From NCBI GenBank assembly GCA_963702495.1, contig CAVPDA010000014.1, positions 365,820-429,819 on the forward strand: DNA of 64,000 nucleotides. The letters are read 5' to 3'. Positions 17,606 through 25,994 of this stretch are shown here, piece after piece. Position numbers and translations under genes: made by a program. Origin of the DNA: CAVPDA01 sp963702495 (GTDB lineage Bacteria; Pseudomonadota; Gammaproteobacteria; Burkholderiales; Rhodocyclaceae). How positions within the stretch are numbered: the stretch's first letter is position 1; every line of letters begins with the position of its first letter. A model generated the notes under the pieces. The model was not told the DNA's origin, ran no database searches, and worked only from the letters and a program-made list of their open reading frames with translations.

Positions 17606-18751
17606 GTGACATACGAGAACCCCGACCCGATCCTGCTCACTCCTGGACCCCTGACCACCTCGCGCCGCACGCGGGAGGCGATGCTGCGCGACTGGGGTTC
17701 CTGGGACGACGCGTTCAATGCCGTCACGGCGAGCCTGTGCCGCGATCTGCCGGCTATCGTCCATGCGGCGGACGAGCATGTATGCGTGCCGCTCCAGGGC
17801 AGCGGCACCTTCGCGGTCGAGGCGGCGCTCGGTACGCTGGTGCCCCGCGGCGCCAAGGTGCTGGTACCGGACAACGGCGCCTATTGCCAGCGCATCGTCC
17901 GCATCCTGGGCTACCTTGGACGCACGGCGGTAGTCCTGCGATTTGCCGAGGACCAGCCGGCCGACCCCGCCGCCATCGACGCTGCGCTCGCTGCAGATGC
18001 CGCGATCAGCCACGTCGCCCAGGTCCATTGTGAGACCGGCACCGGCATGCTCAATCCCCTGCCGGAGATCGCCGAGGTAGTCGTGCGCCGCGGCCGCCGG
18101 CTGATCGTGGACGCGATGAGTTCCTTCGGCGCCATCGACATCGATGCCCGCAGCATGCCCTTCGAGGCGCTGATCGCCGCTTCGGGCAAGTGCCTGGAGG
18201 GGGTACCGGGCATGGGCTTCGTGATCGTCCGTCGGGACACCCTGGAGGCATCAGGCGGCAACTGCCATTCTCTCGCCATGGACCTGCACGACCAGTGGCG
18301 CTACATGGAGCGCACGACTCAGTGGCGTTTCACGCCCCCGACCCATGTGGTGGCCGCGCTGCGCTCAGCCGTGGACCAGTTCATCGAGGAAGGCGGCCAG
18401 CCGGCGCGGCTCGCCCGCTACCGCCGCAACTGCGCCGAATTGGTGGAAGGCATGCGCGAGATCGGCATCGCGCCCCTTCTGCCGCCGGAAATGCGGGCGC
18501 CGATCATCCTCACCTTCCACGCCCCCAACGATCCCGACTTCAGTTTTCCGGAGCTGTACCGGCGGGTGCGGGAGCGCGGGTTCATTCTCTACCCCGGCAA
18601 GCTCACCCGCATCGAGACCTTCCGCGTCGGCTGCATCGGGGCAATCGATCACGCGACGATGGCGGCGGCGGTAAGCGCTATCGGCGCTGTGCTCGCCGAC
18701 ATGGGAGTGTCGGACGTCGCACCGCGCGCCGCCCGAGGCGCTGCCACCTGA
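17606..18751 (+). CDS. phnW: 2-aminoethylphosphonate--pyruvate transaminase
   Basis: A 381-residue PLP class-V aminotransferase starting at GTG 17606. It converts 2-aminoethylphosphonate plus pyruvate to phosphonoacetaldehyde plus alanine. Motifs: LLTPGPLTTS at the N-terminus, SGTFAVEAAL (phosphate-binding), PLP aspartate D169 (LIVDAMSSFG) and Schiff-base lysine K195 (AASGKCLEG). The C-terminal small domain has LTRIETFRVGCIG. It is the last gene of the rightward operon. Its product is the substrate of the divergently encoded PhnY, so the two arms must be expressed together. Confidence 0.93.
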   Translation: MTYENPDPILLTPGPLTTSRRTREAMLRDWGSWDDAFNAVTASLCRDLPAIVHAADEHVCVPLQGSGTFAVEAALGTLVPRGAKVLVPDNGAYCQRIVRILGYLGRTAVVLRFAEDQPADPAAIDAALAADAAISHVAQVHCETGTGMLNPLPEIAEVVVRRGRRLIVDAMSSFGAIDIDARSMPFEALIAASGKCLEGVPGMGFVIVRRDTLEASGGNCHSLAMDLHDQWRYMERTTQWRFTPPTHVVAALRSAVDQFIEEGGQPARLARYRRNCAELVEGMREIGIAPLLPPEMRAPIILTFHAPNDPDFSFPELYRRVRERGFILYPGKLTRIETFRVGCIGAIDHATMAAAVSAIGAVLADMGVSDVAPRAARGAAT

Positions 18752-19014
18752 GGCTCCGATCGCGGCGATGAGTCCGTCCCCGGCCCCCGAGGTGATCGTC
18801 GGGGCAGGTATCTTCGGCCGCGCCCGGGCCCGCGTGCATCGCCGCTCGCGCGGCCAAGAGCACCGGCTGAACCGGTACCCCCGTTCAGGTGCGCCGGCGT
18901 TCCGGCGTCAGGGTCGCCCGTGATGACGATGCGGCGCCAGGCGCAACTGCAGGACGAGAACAGGCGAGCCGCCGCACGGCGCGGGCGCGCGCTCCCGGCC
19001 GGTCAGGGATCCCG

Positions 19015-19239
19015 TCAGTTGCTGCTCTTGGCTGGGGGAACGAAACTGTAGCGATGCAGACGCCAGTCTTTCAGGGCCTCGAGCGCAAGTTCGAACTCGC
19101 TGTAGTCGAGCTCGTAAAGCTTCGAAAGACAGACAGGATCGCCGGCTTCGAGCGATCCCAGCAGTTCGCGGAAAACGTCCGAGTTTGCATTCGGAGCATC
19201 CGCATGGGCAAGTTCGCGGACGCGAGTCAGTGCGTTCAT
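19015..19239 (-). CDS. Small conserved-type hypothetical protein
   Basis: A 74-residue acidic protein from ATG 19239, with GAGAAG upstream. The repeating pattern FRELLGSLEAGD, LSKLYELDYSEFELALEAL, KDWRLHRY looks like a compact helical bundle with regularly spaced Leu and aromatic residues. No membrane segment or cysteines. I recall similar uncharacterised proteins in betaproteobacteria but can name no function. The frame is open up to 19380 but has no better start. The neighbours are the phnW end and a stretch of gene remnants. Confidence 0.55.
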   Translation of the reverse strand: MNALTRVRELAHADAPNANSDVFRELLGSLEAGDPVCLSKLYELDYSEFELALEALKDWRLHRYSFVPPAKSSN

Positions 19240-19820
19240 GGCTTCTCGATCAAGGAGTGGATGCAAAATTTGAATGTTGCCTGGAACTACGGAAACAGCC
19301 CGATGGCCAAGCAGAAAACCGCTGGCGCGTTCTGACCTCGGCGTGAGCATTTCGCTCGACGCGCCAACCATTGCTGTCATGGCTTGGTCGGGAGAGTGGA
19401 CTCTAGACCTCGCGTTGCGTCAGTGCAATACCGCCAGCCTCGTTGTCGGTGACTGTCACAAAATATTCATCTTCCTCGCTGACCACGGGGTGCAATCCGG
19501 TCTGTAAATCGTGCGCGGTGAATGCGGGTTTTTCCACAGTTTCTGTGGATATCCCTGTGGATAACCGCCGCTTCTTCGTGGCGCCATGCGGTTTCCGCTG
19601 GGTTGGAAGAGGATTGCACAGCCGTGACACGCAACCTGTCGCCGAATGTCACCGGGAAAGTCGTCACGGTCCCGTCGTGCCCGAGGTGGCGGCCGGGCGT
19701 CGGTCGATGCAGGCTGCGATCGACGCCTCGACGAGGACGGTACGGGACAGGATGGCGGGCAATCGGCGGATGCAAAACGTGGAAGGGCCGGCAGGCCACC
19801 TTCGCAGCATCGCCGCGGCC
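19240..19820. other. Gene-poor stretch with a DnaA-box-like cluster
   Basis: Apart from the box cluster at 19530-19564 I see no gene I can support. A leftward open frame at 19403-19630 has a partly protein-like end (HPVVSEEDEYFVTVTDNE) but no recognised family and no good ribosome site. Confidence 0.35.
19530..19564. promoter_or_regulatory. Cluster of three DnaA-box-like 9-mers
   Basis: TTTTCCACA (19530-19538), TGTGGATAT (19544-19552) and TGTGGATAA (19556-19564) fall within 35 bases. The last is an exact match to the DnaA box in reverse orientation and the others differ by one base. Such clusters occur at replication origins, upstream of replication genes and at DnaA-titrating sites. No dnaA, dnaN or plasmid rep gene is nearby, but a ParM-like tail lies 1.3 kb to the right. 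Confidence 0.4.
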
Positions 19821-20453
19821 TCAAGAATGAAAGCCGAACCCGAAGAACACCGTCTGGGCACCGGCCAGGGCCAGGCCGCTCATCGACAGACCCGACAACA
19901 CCAGCGTCAGCGGCAGGATCATCGCCGCCTGGAGCACACCGTGCTCCCATTTGACATGATGCAAGAGGGGAAACAGCAGCAGCGCCAGTGCGAGCCCGAG
20001 GAAGGCGATCTGAAACGACTGCACGGCGAACCAGGCGAACAGCAGGCCGTACAGGACCTCGAACCCTTGCACCAGCCAGTGATCGGGGTGACTGCGAATG
20101 GCGAAGGACTTGACCGCCTGCCACGAGCGGGTTAGCGGGGAACCCGCTGCCGCTGCGGTGCGGGTGCGGTTGGAACCGCGGTCCGGGGTGACGTGGAAGA
20201 CCGCTTTGCCGGTGATGGCGAAGAGGAACACGCCGAGCGAGGACAGCGGTCCAAACGCGCCGTACAGGGCAGTGCTCTGGCACGCAAAGCGGAACAACCT
20301 GAGCGGCGTGCGCCACATGTCGATCATGAAGCACAGCACGGGAGCGAGCGGCGTGAGCCAGGTGACGACGAACAGGTCGGCGCGGTTGAGCACGGCGAAG
20401 GCGGGGTCGAGTTGCAGCACCGGAAGCGTGAGTGCCATGCCGCCCAGCTCCAT
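19821..20453 (-). pseudogene. C-terminal remnant of a membrane glycosyltransferase (cellulose synthase-like)
   Basis: The readable part starts at MELGGMALTLPVLQLD. It runs through membrane helices (ADLFVVTWLTPLAPVLCFMI, FGPLSSLGVFLFAITG, LVQGFEVLYGLLFAWFAV) and the FHVTPDRG motif typical of the C-terminal membrane part of large GT2 enzymes. The catalytic GT2 domain (DxD, QxxRW) is absent. Upstream in this frame the sequence becomes arginine-rich and non-coding in character. It abuts a fragment of a different gene in another frame, so this is a truncated remnant. Confidence 0.55.
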
Positions 20454-20454
20454 G

Positions 20455-20863
20455 GTAAGGATCTTTTCGTGCCCGTGAACTCGGCGCGGGTATCGTCGCT
20501 GTCGCCGATCCACACGCCGAACTTGGGTGTGACACCGCTGTCGAGACGCAGGGCCTGCTCGCCTCGGATCACGTTGTGCCTGACGTCGGCGTCGAGCTTG
20601 CGCCGACCCAACTCCAAGCGCGTCGAATAGTGCCCGCCGTAGCTCAGCACGCCGCCGACGAAATGCGCATCCGCATTGACGTTGCGCCAATCGAAGTTGA
20701 CATTGTCCCTGGCCAGCCCGGCGTCATACCGCGGCCAGAACCGCAGCGACGGCATGGCCTGGATGGCCAGTTCCGCGAAGCGCAACCCGTATTCGCTCAC
20801 GCCGTCGCCAAAGCGGGCGTGGCAGTAAGAAGCGCTGATGCTGTAGCCGCGCGGAAATCCAGG
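20455..20863 (-). pseudogene. Fragment of an outer-membrane beta-barrel-like protein
   Basis: The frame is closed by TAG at 20864-20866 and reads GYSISASYCHARFGDGVSE, then alternating strands rich in aromatic and polar residues (LRFWPRYDAGLARDNVNF, ADAHFVGGVLSYGG, YSTRLELGRRKLDADV, GVTPKFGVWIGDSDDT). This resembles barrel strands. It loses protein character near 20470, where the glycosyltransferase remnant takes over in a different frame. There is no signal peptide and no natural start, so it lacks both ends. The exact family is not identified. Confidence 0.4.
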
Positions 20864-21374
20864 CTATCGCGCTGGGAAAAGCGCGGTTGCACAGGGCCTG
20901 CGGGTCATCGAGAAGCGCAGCGACTCCGCCAACAAGGGAATGTTCGATGTGCTGCACAGCATCGCAGAGGCGATCAGCGATGCCGAGAATACGCGCCTGC
21001 GCGACTACGAGCGCATCGACGCGGCCCTGCGCGCGGGCACCAGGCCGAAGATCTTCGGCAAGGAGTACGACATTGCCGCTGCGACGCGGGCCGCACGCAG
21101 GATCCCCGACGAGGCGATCGGCGAGATGCTGCGCTACGTGGGCGACGGCAACGACATCGACAACATCGTGCTGGTGGGCGGGGCGGCGTTCTTCTACGGG
21201 CCCAGCGTGCGCGCGGCGTTTCCCAAACACAAGGTGCACGAACTGGGCGATGGCCTGTACGCCAATGTGAAGGGTTTCCAGATCGCCGGGATGGAGATTG
21301 CCCGCTCATTCGGCGCCGGCCCGGCGGGTGCAGGCGACTCCAAGACCGAGGCCGCGGCGGGCGCCGATTCATGA
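20847..21374 (+). pseudogene. C-terminal part of a ParM/StbA-like plasmid segregation ATPase
   Basis: From about 20880 the frame reads GKSAVAQGLRVIEKRSDSAN, then MFDVLHSIAEAISDAENTRL and YVGDGNDIDNIVLVGGAAFF. The latter is the C-terminal nucleotide-binding region of actin-like ParM/StbA proteins (VLVGGGA-type motif). About the first half of the family (phosphate-1 motif DxGxxxxK) is missing, and a TAG at 20844 closes the frame. An internal ATG at 20940 with no good ribosome site could only give a 144-residue fragment. The end overlaps the next small gene in ATGA, so it was once first in a plasmid or ICE partition operon. Confidence 0.6.
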
Positions 21375-21667
21375 AAGCTTCGGCGCGCCTGCGCATCAAC
21401 TTCATTCTGGAGCGCATGGACGATCCTGCGCTCTACGATCATCTCGCCCAGTTCAGGCAGCGGCGCCGGGCGGAGCAACTGCGCAGCGTCGCCCACGACG
21501 GGGTGGTCTCGCGCAACAGCTGGCTGGCGGCAGGCAAGGGGCTTCCTGACCACCGGGCCGCTGTGCAATCGCCTGGCGCCCGCGATTACGTGGCCCGTAA
21601 GACACAGGACGCCGGGATCGCCCACGCCGCAATAGATATATTTGCCGATCCCCAGGCCGAGCCATGA
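21371..21667 (+). CDS. Small protein coupled to the ParM-like gene
   Basis: 98 residues, basic and helical at the N-terminus (MKASARLRINFILERMDDPA, YDHLAQFRQRRRAEQLR). It overlaps the genes on both sides by 4 bases (ATGA). Inference: in actin-type partition operons, the gene after the ATPase often encodes a small DNA-binding adaptor, which fits position and charge. I see no ribbon-helix-helix signature to confirm it. The C-terminal half (after SWLAAGKG) is less ordered. Confidence 0.45.
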   Translation: MKASARLRINFILERMDDPALYDHLAQFRQRRRAEQLRSVAHDGVVSRNSWLAAGKGLPDHRAAVQSPGARDYVARKTQDAGIAHAAIDIFADPQAEP

Positions 21668-22000
21668 GTCATCGCGACGGACCCCGCTGGGTCCGTGCCT
21701 CCGATCTTGCCCAGTTGGCGGTGTGCGAGCGGCTTGTCCTGTATGAGCAGCGCTTCGGGAAGCGGCGTACGCCCGGGCAGGCGCGGGCCGCGCAGCGTGG
21801 CGAATGGGCCCACGAGAATATTTTGCGCGCTGACGTGGTGGTCGATCCCGCCGTGAAGACCGACATCGACGGGAAACCGGGTGCTTTGTCACCTCGGTCG
21901 CGTTTGCGCCCGACGCCGCCGAAACCCGCATCTTGCGTCGGTTGCGCGACCGATGCTTGAGACCGACGCGCCTTGGACGCGCACCACGCAAGGTCGGGAA
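21664..22000 (+). pseudogene. CFI-box C-terminal-domain protein, frameshifted
   Basis: The first 75 codons read RWVRASDLAQLAVCERLVLY, EQRFGKRRTPGQARAAQRGE, a nuclease-like start motif seen in mobile-element proteins. After DIDGKPG the frame drifts. Shifting by one base near 21880 gives CFVTSVAFAPDAAETRIL, RRLRDRCLRPTRLGR, the CFI-box C-terminal motif. The product is broken by an indel. It shares a 4-base overlap with the gene upstream, so three plasmid/ICE genes decay together here. Confidence 0.5.
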
Positions 22001-22157
22001 CTCCGGCATGTGGGCCGCTCATAGCGGCTATAGAGGGGCTCTCTACCGCACCTCAAGTCTTGGTCGGACCATCGGCAACGTGTGGCCTGCGGAATTCACA
22101 CCTTCCAGCGCACCGGCCCGACAGTACGGCGCGACATGGCCACCCTCGGCACTGGTC

Positions 22158-22439
22158 TCATGCGGCCTGCTTGAGCCGCACCTCCGGTTCCAGGCCCGCC
22201 AACGCCGCCATGTCCACCAGCGTGTCGAGCGAGAAGAGATCGATGCGTCCTCGCATCAGGTCCGACACCCGCGGTTGCGTCACGTGCAGCCGCTTTGCCG
22301 CTTGAGCCTGAGTCCAGGCTTGCCCGCGAATGTGCTCGGATAGAGCCATCATCAGCGCGGCCTTTGCCTTGATGCTCGCCGCGCCCTCGGCCGTGTCTTC
22401 GATGGCGTCCCACACACTGGCATGTCGCTGCCGGCTCAT
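22158..22439 (-). CDS. XRE/HigA-type antitoxin
   Basis: 93 residues with a helix-turn-helix (WTQAQAAKRLHVTQPRVSDL, then MRGRIDLFSLDTLVDMAAL), matching the XRE antitoxin branch that pairs with RelE/HigB-like (Gp49) toxins. It would neutralise the toxin and repress the operon. The ATG at 22439 sits in ATGA, overlapping the frame-corrected end of the toxin gene, which precedes it. Toxin-first order is the usual HigBA arrangement. Confidence 0.82.
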   Translation of the reverse strand: MSRQRHASVWDAIEDTAEGAASIKAKAALMMALSEHIRGQAWTQAQAAKRLHVTQPRVSDLMRGRIDLFSLDTLVDMAALAGLEPEVRLKQAA

Positions 22440-22452
22440 CGCATCCTCCTCG

Positions 22453-22761
22453 TCAATTCCTTGTAGCGGACGGTCGCCAGATCGACGTCCGCCTTTGGCG
22501 TGCGCTGGGTCTCTTATCGAAGCAGTGCAGGATGTAGATGGCGTCCGCGAACTTCGCCATGTAGATCACCCGACATGCACCCGCCGCGTTGCGTACACGG
22601 ATCTCCTGAACGCCCGGACCCACGCTCGCCATCGGCTTCCAGTCATCGGGCATCAGCCCGGCCTGCACGCGGCTGATCTGATAGCCGCACCGACGTCGTG
22701 GGCCGGCAGGAAATGCCTTCAATCGGTCCAGCGAATCGCCCACGAACTCGACCAAATTCAT
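22453..22761 (-). CDS. HigB/RelE-like toxin with C-terminal frameshift
   Basis: From ATG 22761 the protein reads MNLVEFVGDSLDRLKAF, VQAGLMPDDWKPMASVGPG, VQEIRVRNAAGACRVIYMA and AIYILHCFDK. This is the Gp49/HigB-like mRNA interferase fold. The normal end (KKTQRTPKADVDLATVRYKE) is present one frame away. The DNA has AAGAGACCC where AAGAAGACCC is expected, a one-base loss near 22512. The annotated frame ends in arginine-rich sequence at 22453; the corrected one would end at 22436 inside the antitoxin start. The C-terminal helix usually carries functional residues, so the toxin may be inactive. Confidence 0.7.
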   Translation of the reverse strand: MNLVEFVGDSLDRLKAFPAGPRRRCGYQISRVQAGLMPDDWKPMASVGPGVQEIRVRNAAGACRVIYMAKFADAIYILHCFDKRPSARQRRTSIWRPSATRN

Positions 22762-22791
22762 TGTCTTGCGTTTACAAGCCTCTGACGAAAC

Positions 22792-22810
22792 ATACAACTG
22801 TTTGTATATA
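22792..22810 (-). promoter_or_regulatory. Palindrome and -10-like element upstream of the toxin-antitoxin operon
   Basis: ATACAA-CTGT-TTGTAT (22792-22807) is a perfect 6-bp inverted repeat, overlapped by TATATA at 22805-22810 that can act as the leftward -10. Placement about 30-50 bases before the toxin ATG fits an autoregulatory operator bound by the XRE antitoxin. The IS element inserted only 18 bases upstream probably removed the native -35 region. Confidence 0.5.
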
Positions 22811-22828
22811 GTCGTCAGCTCGTTTAGT

Positions 22829-24768
22829 CCGAACTTTGCCCGGACGCGCGAGCCACCCCCATGATTCAGTGGGAAGTTTTTGAAACTGGGTGGGGCGCTA
22901 CTGGGAACACTCCGGATCGACGCCGAGCAGCGCGAAGGCTTTGGCCTGCAGCGGCGTGGGGCGGGTTGTCACGTTGATCTTGGCCTGCGGGTTGATTGCG
23001 GTGGAAGTGACGTTGAGGGTCACGGTGGCCAGATCGAGCAGCAACGTGCGCAAGCTGTGCACCGGTAGATCGTCCTCGGTGCGATGGTGCTGCGCCTTGG
23101 CCTTGGCGCGCTCGGAACGTGGCGTGGGCGCCACCGGGTTGGTCCGGCTCTCGCGCTGCTCTTCGAGTTCTTCGTCGTCGTGGAGCATCGGCTTGAGCGC
23201 CTGGCGCAGATGCCACTCGACGTAGTAGGCGAGCATGCACAGGAACACGTGGGCGCGCACGCGCGCTTCGGTCCAGTGGAAGATCGGGCGCACGTGCAGA
23301 GCGACGGTCTTCAATGAACGAAAGGCGCGCTCCACTTGGGCGAGGCTCTTGTAGGAGGACACCGCCTGGGCGTCGGAGAGCTTCGCTTGCGGCACGTTGG
23401 TGCGAATGACATAAAAGCCGTCGAGTGCGGCTTCGGCCTCGATCTGTTCGCTCTTGCGCGCGTAGGCGAAGCGCGTCTCGGTGATGGTCAGATCGAAGTG
23501 CTTGGCCATCTTGTGCGCGTTGATCACGCGCCCCACCCGCAGCCCAATCGCGTCCTTGCCCTGCAAGGGCCGGCGTGCGCGCACGGTGGCCGCGACAATG
23601 GCATCGAGGTCCTTCTGCGTGGCCTGCAGGAGCGTCTCGCGCTTGTCTGAGCGCTGCTGCGCCAGGGCCGGATTGCGGCACACCACCAGGCGCTCGCCCG
23701 GGAAGTGTTCGCTGGCGATCTCGATCAAGCCGCGTTGGTCGAACAGGGAAAGCTGCCACGGCCCCTGTTCTTCGACCAGTTTGGCGATATCCGGGGAGCG
23801 CAGCGCCGTGATCCAGCTCATGCCGGCCGGGCGCAGCAGCTCCTCGATGCGCGCCTGCGTGATCATGCCCCGATCGCCCACCCACACCACGTGCGTGAGC
23901 CCGAAGCGGCGCTTGAGCTTGTCGAGTTGCGCGGCCACGGTGCTCGGATCGCCCGTGTTGCCTGCAAACACCTCCACCGCCACCGGACAGCCCTCGGCGC
24001 TGCACAGCAGGCCGAAGACGATCTGAGGATATTTGCCCTTGTCGTCGCGCGATTTGCCGAAGGCGGCCAGGGGACAGCAGTGTCCCGTGACCCAGGCCGA
24101 GCTGAGGTCGTAGAGCACCAGCACCCCGTTCGCGAGGTGCTTGCGCGCAAGCGCTGCTTCGATCCTCGGCTGGGCTTGGCCCAGCCAGTCCAGCGCCTCA
24201 TACACGCTATCGAGTTCGATCTCGCCCAAGCCGAGCACCTGCGAGAGCGAATGCGCTGCCGACTCGCTCCGCAGCATGCGCCAGGTGGCGAGCTTGGAGC
24301 CCGGTTCGATCACGCGCGCGACGATCAGGGCCAGGACCACGGGGCGCAGCGCGGCGGGGGCGCCGGCGAGCAGTTTCTCGACCCCGCAGCGGCGCGCCGT
24401 GCCCAGCACCGCCGCCACATGACCGTGCGGCAGCGAGCGCTCGATGACGAAGGCGGCCTCATCGGCGCCCACCGGCTCGTTCCTGAGCACCCGCCGCAAG
24501 GCCTCGATGCGCGCCGCGGGCCAGTCGGTGAGATTGGCCAGGGTGCGCTTCTTGACCTTGCTGCCCTCACGCCAGCCCTCACGCAGCAAAACGGCGGGGC
24601 GCGAGTTGCGGTTGGGGACGATTTCCACATACATGGGAACTATTATTCACATATTGTGATAATAGTAACAGCATTACATGGGAACATGCACGGCGACAGC
24701 AAAACCCCTTCCCGCTGTCAAACCAATGGGTTGCTTAGATAATTATGACGACGTCAGAAAAAGCTCGG
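22829..24768 (-). mobile_element. IS1634-family insertion sequence, copy 1 (1940 bp)
   Basis: The ends are imperfect inverted repeats: CCGAACTTTGCCCGGACG at the left and CCGAGCTTTTTCTGACGT read inward from the right. The element is flanked by the 6-bp direct repeat TTTAGT (22823-22828 and 24769-24774), a target-site duplication that shows direct insertion. One transposase gene, 22898-24634, fills it. A near-identical inverted copy is at 58653-60593. This copy lacks one base in the non-coding end (TAGTAACAG, versus TAGTCAACAG in the other). Confidence 0.92.
22898..24634 (-). CDS. IS1634-family transposase (copy 1)
   Basis: A 578-residue DDE transposase in the IS4/IS1634 branch. It has an N-terminal DNA-binding part (RTLANLTDWPAARIEALRRV), then the catalytic beta-strand region VLVLYDLSSAWVTG, PVAVEVFAGNTGDPSTV and VVWVGDRGMITQARIEEL. 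The C-terminal YREK-like segment is SYKSLAQVERAFRSLKTVAL. The frame is complete, so the element should be able to move. It differs from the second copy by one residue that I noticed (AQQRSDK here, AQQRADK there). Rightward open frames over it are antisense. Confidence 0.93.
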   Translation of the reverse strand: MYVEIVPNRNSRPAVLLREGWREGSKVKKRTLANLTDWPAARIEALRRVLRNEPVGADEAAFVIERSLPHGHVAAVLGTARRCGVEKLLAGAPAALRPVVLALIVARVIEPGSKLATWRMLRSESAAHSLSQVLGLGEIELDSVYEALDWLGQAQPRIEAALARKHLANGVLVLYDLSSAWVTGHCCPLAAFGKSRDDKGKYPQIVFGLLCSAEGCPVAVEVFAGNTGDPSTVAAQLDKLKRRFGLTHVVWVGDRGMITQARIEELLRPAGMSWITALRSPDIAKLVEEQGPWQLSLFDQRGLIEIASEHFPGERLVVCRNPALAQQRSDKRETLLQATQKDLDAIVAATVRARRPLQGKDAIGLRVGRVINAHKMAKHFDLTITETRFAYARKSEQIEAEAALDGFYVIRTNVPQAKLSDAQAVSSYKSLAQVERAFRSLKTVALHVRPIFHWTEARVRAHVFLCMLAYYVEWHLRQALKPMLHDDEELEEQRESRTNPVAPTPRSERAKAKAQHHRTEDDLPVHSLRTLLLDLATVTLNVTSTAINPQAKINVTTRPTPLQAKAFALLGVDPECSQ

Positions 24769-24774
24769 TTTAGT

Positions 24775-25213
24775 GGGATCTGGCGGCGGAAACACGGGAT
24801 GCTTCGCGAAGCTGGCACCCTGCCAGTGGATCACCCAGCCGCTCAACGGAGCCGTCGCCGATTGCGGGGAGACTTGAGGGTAGAATCGGAATTCACATCA
24901 GCGGTACCCGCGCCAGCATTGGCGACGCCGGCAATAGGTGATGCCACCTCCCGCACCATAAAGACAAGCGCTTACGCGCGAATCTTCACATTGCTTGCTA
25001 ACTCACTATCATAGTGAGCACATGCTGTTTTCATTGAAGTGCTGTTTTCTGGAACTTCCTCACGATGTCCAGCCCCATGCGGGGCGCTGGATCGGGGCGA
25101 CCCAGCGAGATGCTGAGCGAACCTTTTGCGTCCCGTGACGCAGGAGGCGAGGAAATGGCCCTAATTCCGCAAGACTTCAGCACAGTGCGAGGCGCAGTAT
25201 CCGCGCTTTTCAG
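24775..25213. other. Intergenic stretch with tRNA-end-like repeat
   Basis: No gene recognised. It holds the 13-bp sequence at 24947-24959 that matches the 3' end of the tRNA-Leu fragment at 26541-26594. A small palindrome (CTCACTATCATAGTGAG, about 25001-25017) follows. This looks like element-boundary DNA. Confidence 0.4.
24947..24959. repeat. Direct repeat of tRNA-Leu 3' end (att-like, left)
   Basis: CCTCCCGCACCAT, identical to 26583-26595. The shared block is the acceptor strand plus CCA of the tRNA-Leu relic, the usual core for tRNA-targeting integrases. The 25 bases before it do not form a T-arm, so this is not a tRNA. No integrase lies between the two copies. A chance match of 13 bases cannot be excluded. 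Confidence 0.4.
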
Positions 25214-25633
25214 CTATATGCCAATGAGTTGGACGGCTTGGGCAGGGGTGACGATGGGGATGTTCTGGTAGTGCCCGCCCAGGTCGAGCAGATGCTTGTC
25301 ACCAGAAACGATCAACTCGGCCTGGGCTGCCAGGGCACAGGCGAGAACCTGGTCGTCGTCGGGGTCGTCCGACACCACGCGTGGCACGGCAGACGGCTCG
25401 ACCACGAAGGTGACATACAGATAGCGGCCGAGCACATCGTCCAAGGTCAATCCGCTGCGCATGATGGGGCGGGCGAGCTTTGGCCTGCTCAGAGTCGAGG
25501 ACAGCTCTGCAAGCAGCGCCAGGCTCGTATAGAGCGTGACCCGACCGAGCGAGGCGGCCTCCAACAAACGCCCGGGGTTACCCAGCCATAGCAGCCCTGA
25601 CACCACCACATTGGTGTCAGCGACCAGCCGCAC
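25214..25633 (-). CDS. PIN-domain toxin (putative ribonuclease)
   Basis: From GTG 25633 the protein reads VRLVADTNVVVSGLLWLG, with the first PIN aspartate in ADTN. LARPIMRSGLTLDDVL and RVVSDDPDDDQVLACALA (second acidic cluster) and AELIVSGDKHLLDLG (third) complete the Mg2+ site. It matches the PIN toxin group of COG1569 type, about 139 residues. PIN toxins cleave RNA. The start overlaps the antitoxin end by 17 bases, which supports GTG 25633 over the longer frame from 25732. Confidence 0.85.
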   Translation of the reverse strand: MRLVADTNVVVSGLLWLGNPGRLLEAASLGRVTLYTSLALLAELSSTLSRPKLARPIMRSGLTLDDVLGRYLYVTFVVEPSAVPRVVSDDPDDDQVLACALAAQAELIVSGDKHLLDLGGHYQNIPIVTPAQAVQLIGI

Positions 25634-25871
25634 CGGTCGCCCTTTGCGCGGCCCGAACGGCCGCCACTTCTTCGGCGATCTCCTCCTCGGTGAGCGGCGG
25701 CACGTTGGCTTCGCGCAGCCGCGCCATCGCATCGAGCAGTCGCTTGCCGGCCTCGCGGCGTACGGCCTCCTCGATCAGACGGCTGATGGCCTCCTCGGAA
25801 AGCAGTCCCGCGCGTTGCGCCTCCTGCGCCAACTGGTCTGGCAGGTTCAGCGTCACTTCCAGGGTCGTCAT
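25617..25871 (-). CDS. Antitoxin partner of the PIN toxin
   Basis: 84 residues: MTTLEVTLNLPDQLAQEAQR starts with the beta-strand/helix pattern of ribbon-helix-helix antitoxins (VTLNLPDQLAQEA), followed by helices (ISRLIEEAVRREAGKRLLDA) and a highly acidic toxin-binding tail (LTEEEIAEEVAAV). It would bind the operator as a dimer and neutralise the toxin encoded in the overlapping gene. The operon is leftward and appears intact. Confidence 0.78.
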   Translation of the reverse strand: MTTLEVTLNLPDQLAQEAQRAGLLSEEAISRLIEEAVRREAGKRLLDAMARLREANVPPLTEEEIAEEVAAVRAAQRATGAAGR

Positions 25872-25994
25872 GGCTGTCTCTCGCAGGGGTAAGAAGAACG
25901 GTACCTCGTAGAGTATGGCTGGCGCCGCACGGCGCAGTCAATCCGCCTGACGCGACCGAAGACAATCATCGGACCCGCGCTGGCGACGACCGTC

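Noticed and set aside
24945..24960. A second tRNA gene
   Set aside because: Only the 13-base acceptor end matches; no T-arm, anticodon arm or D-arm can be folded.
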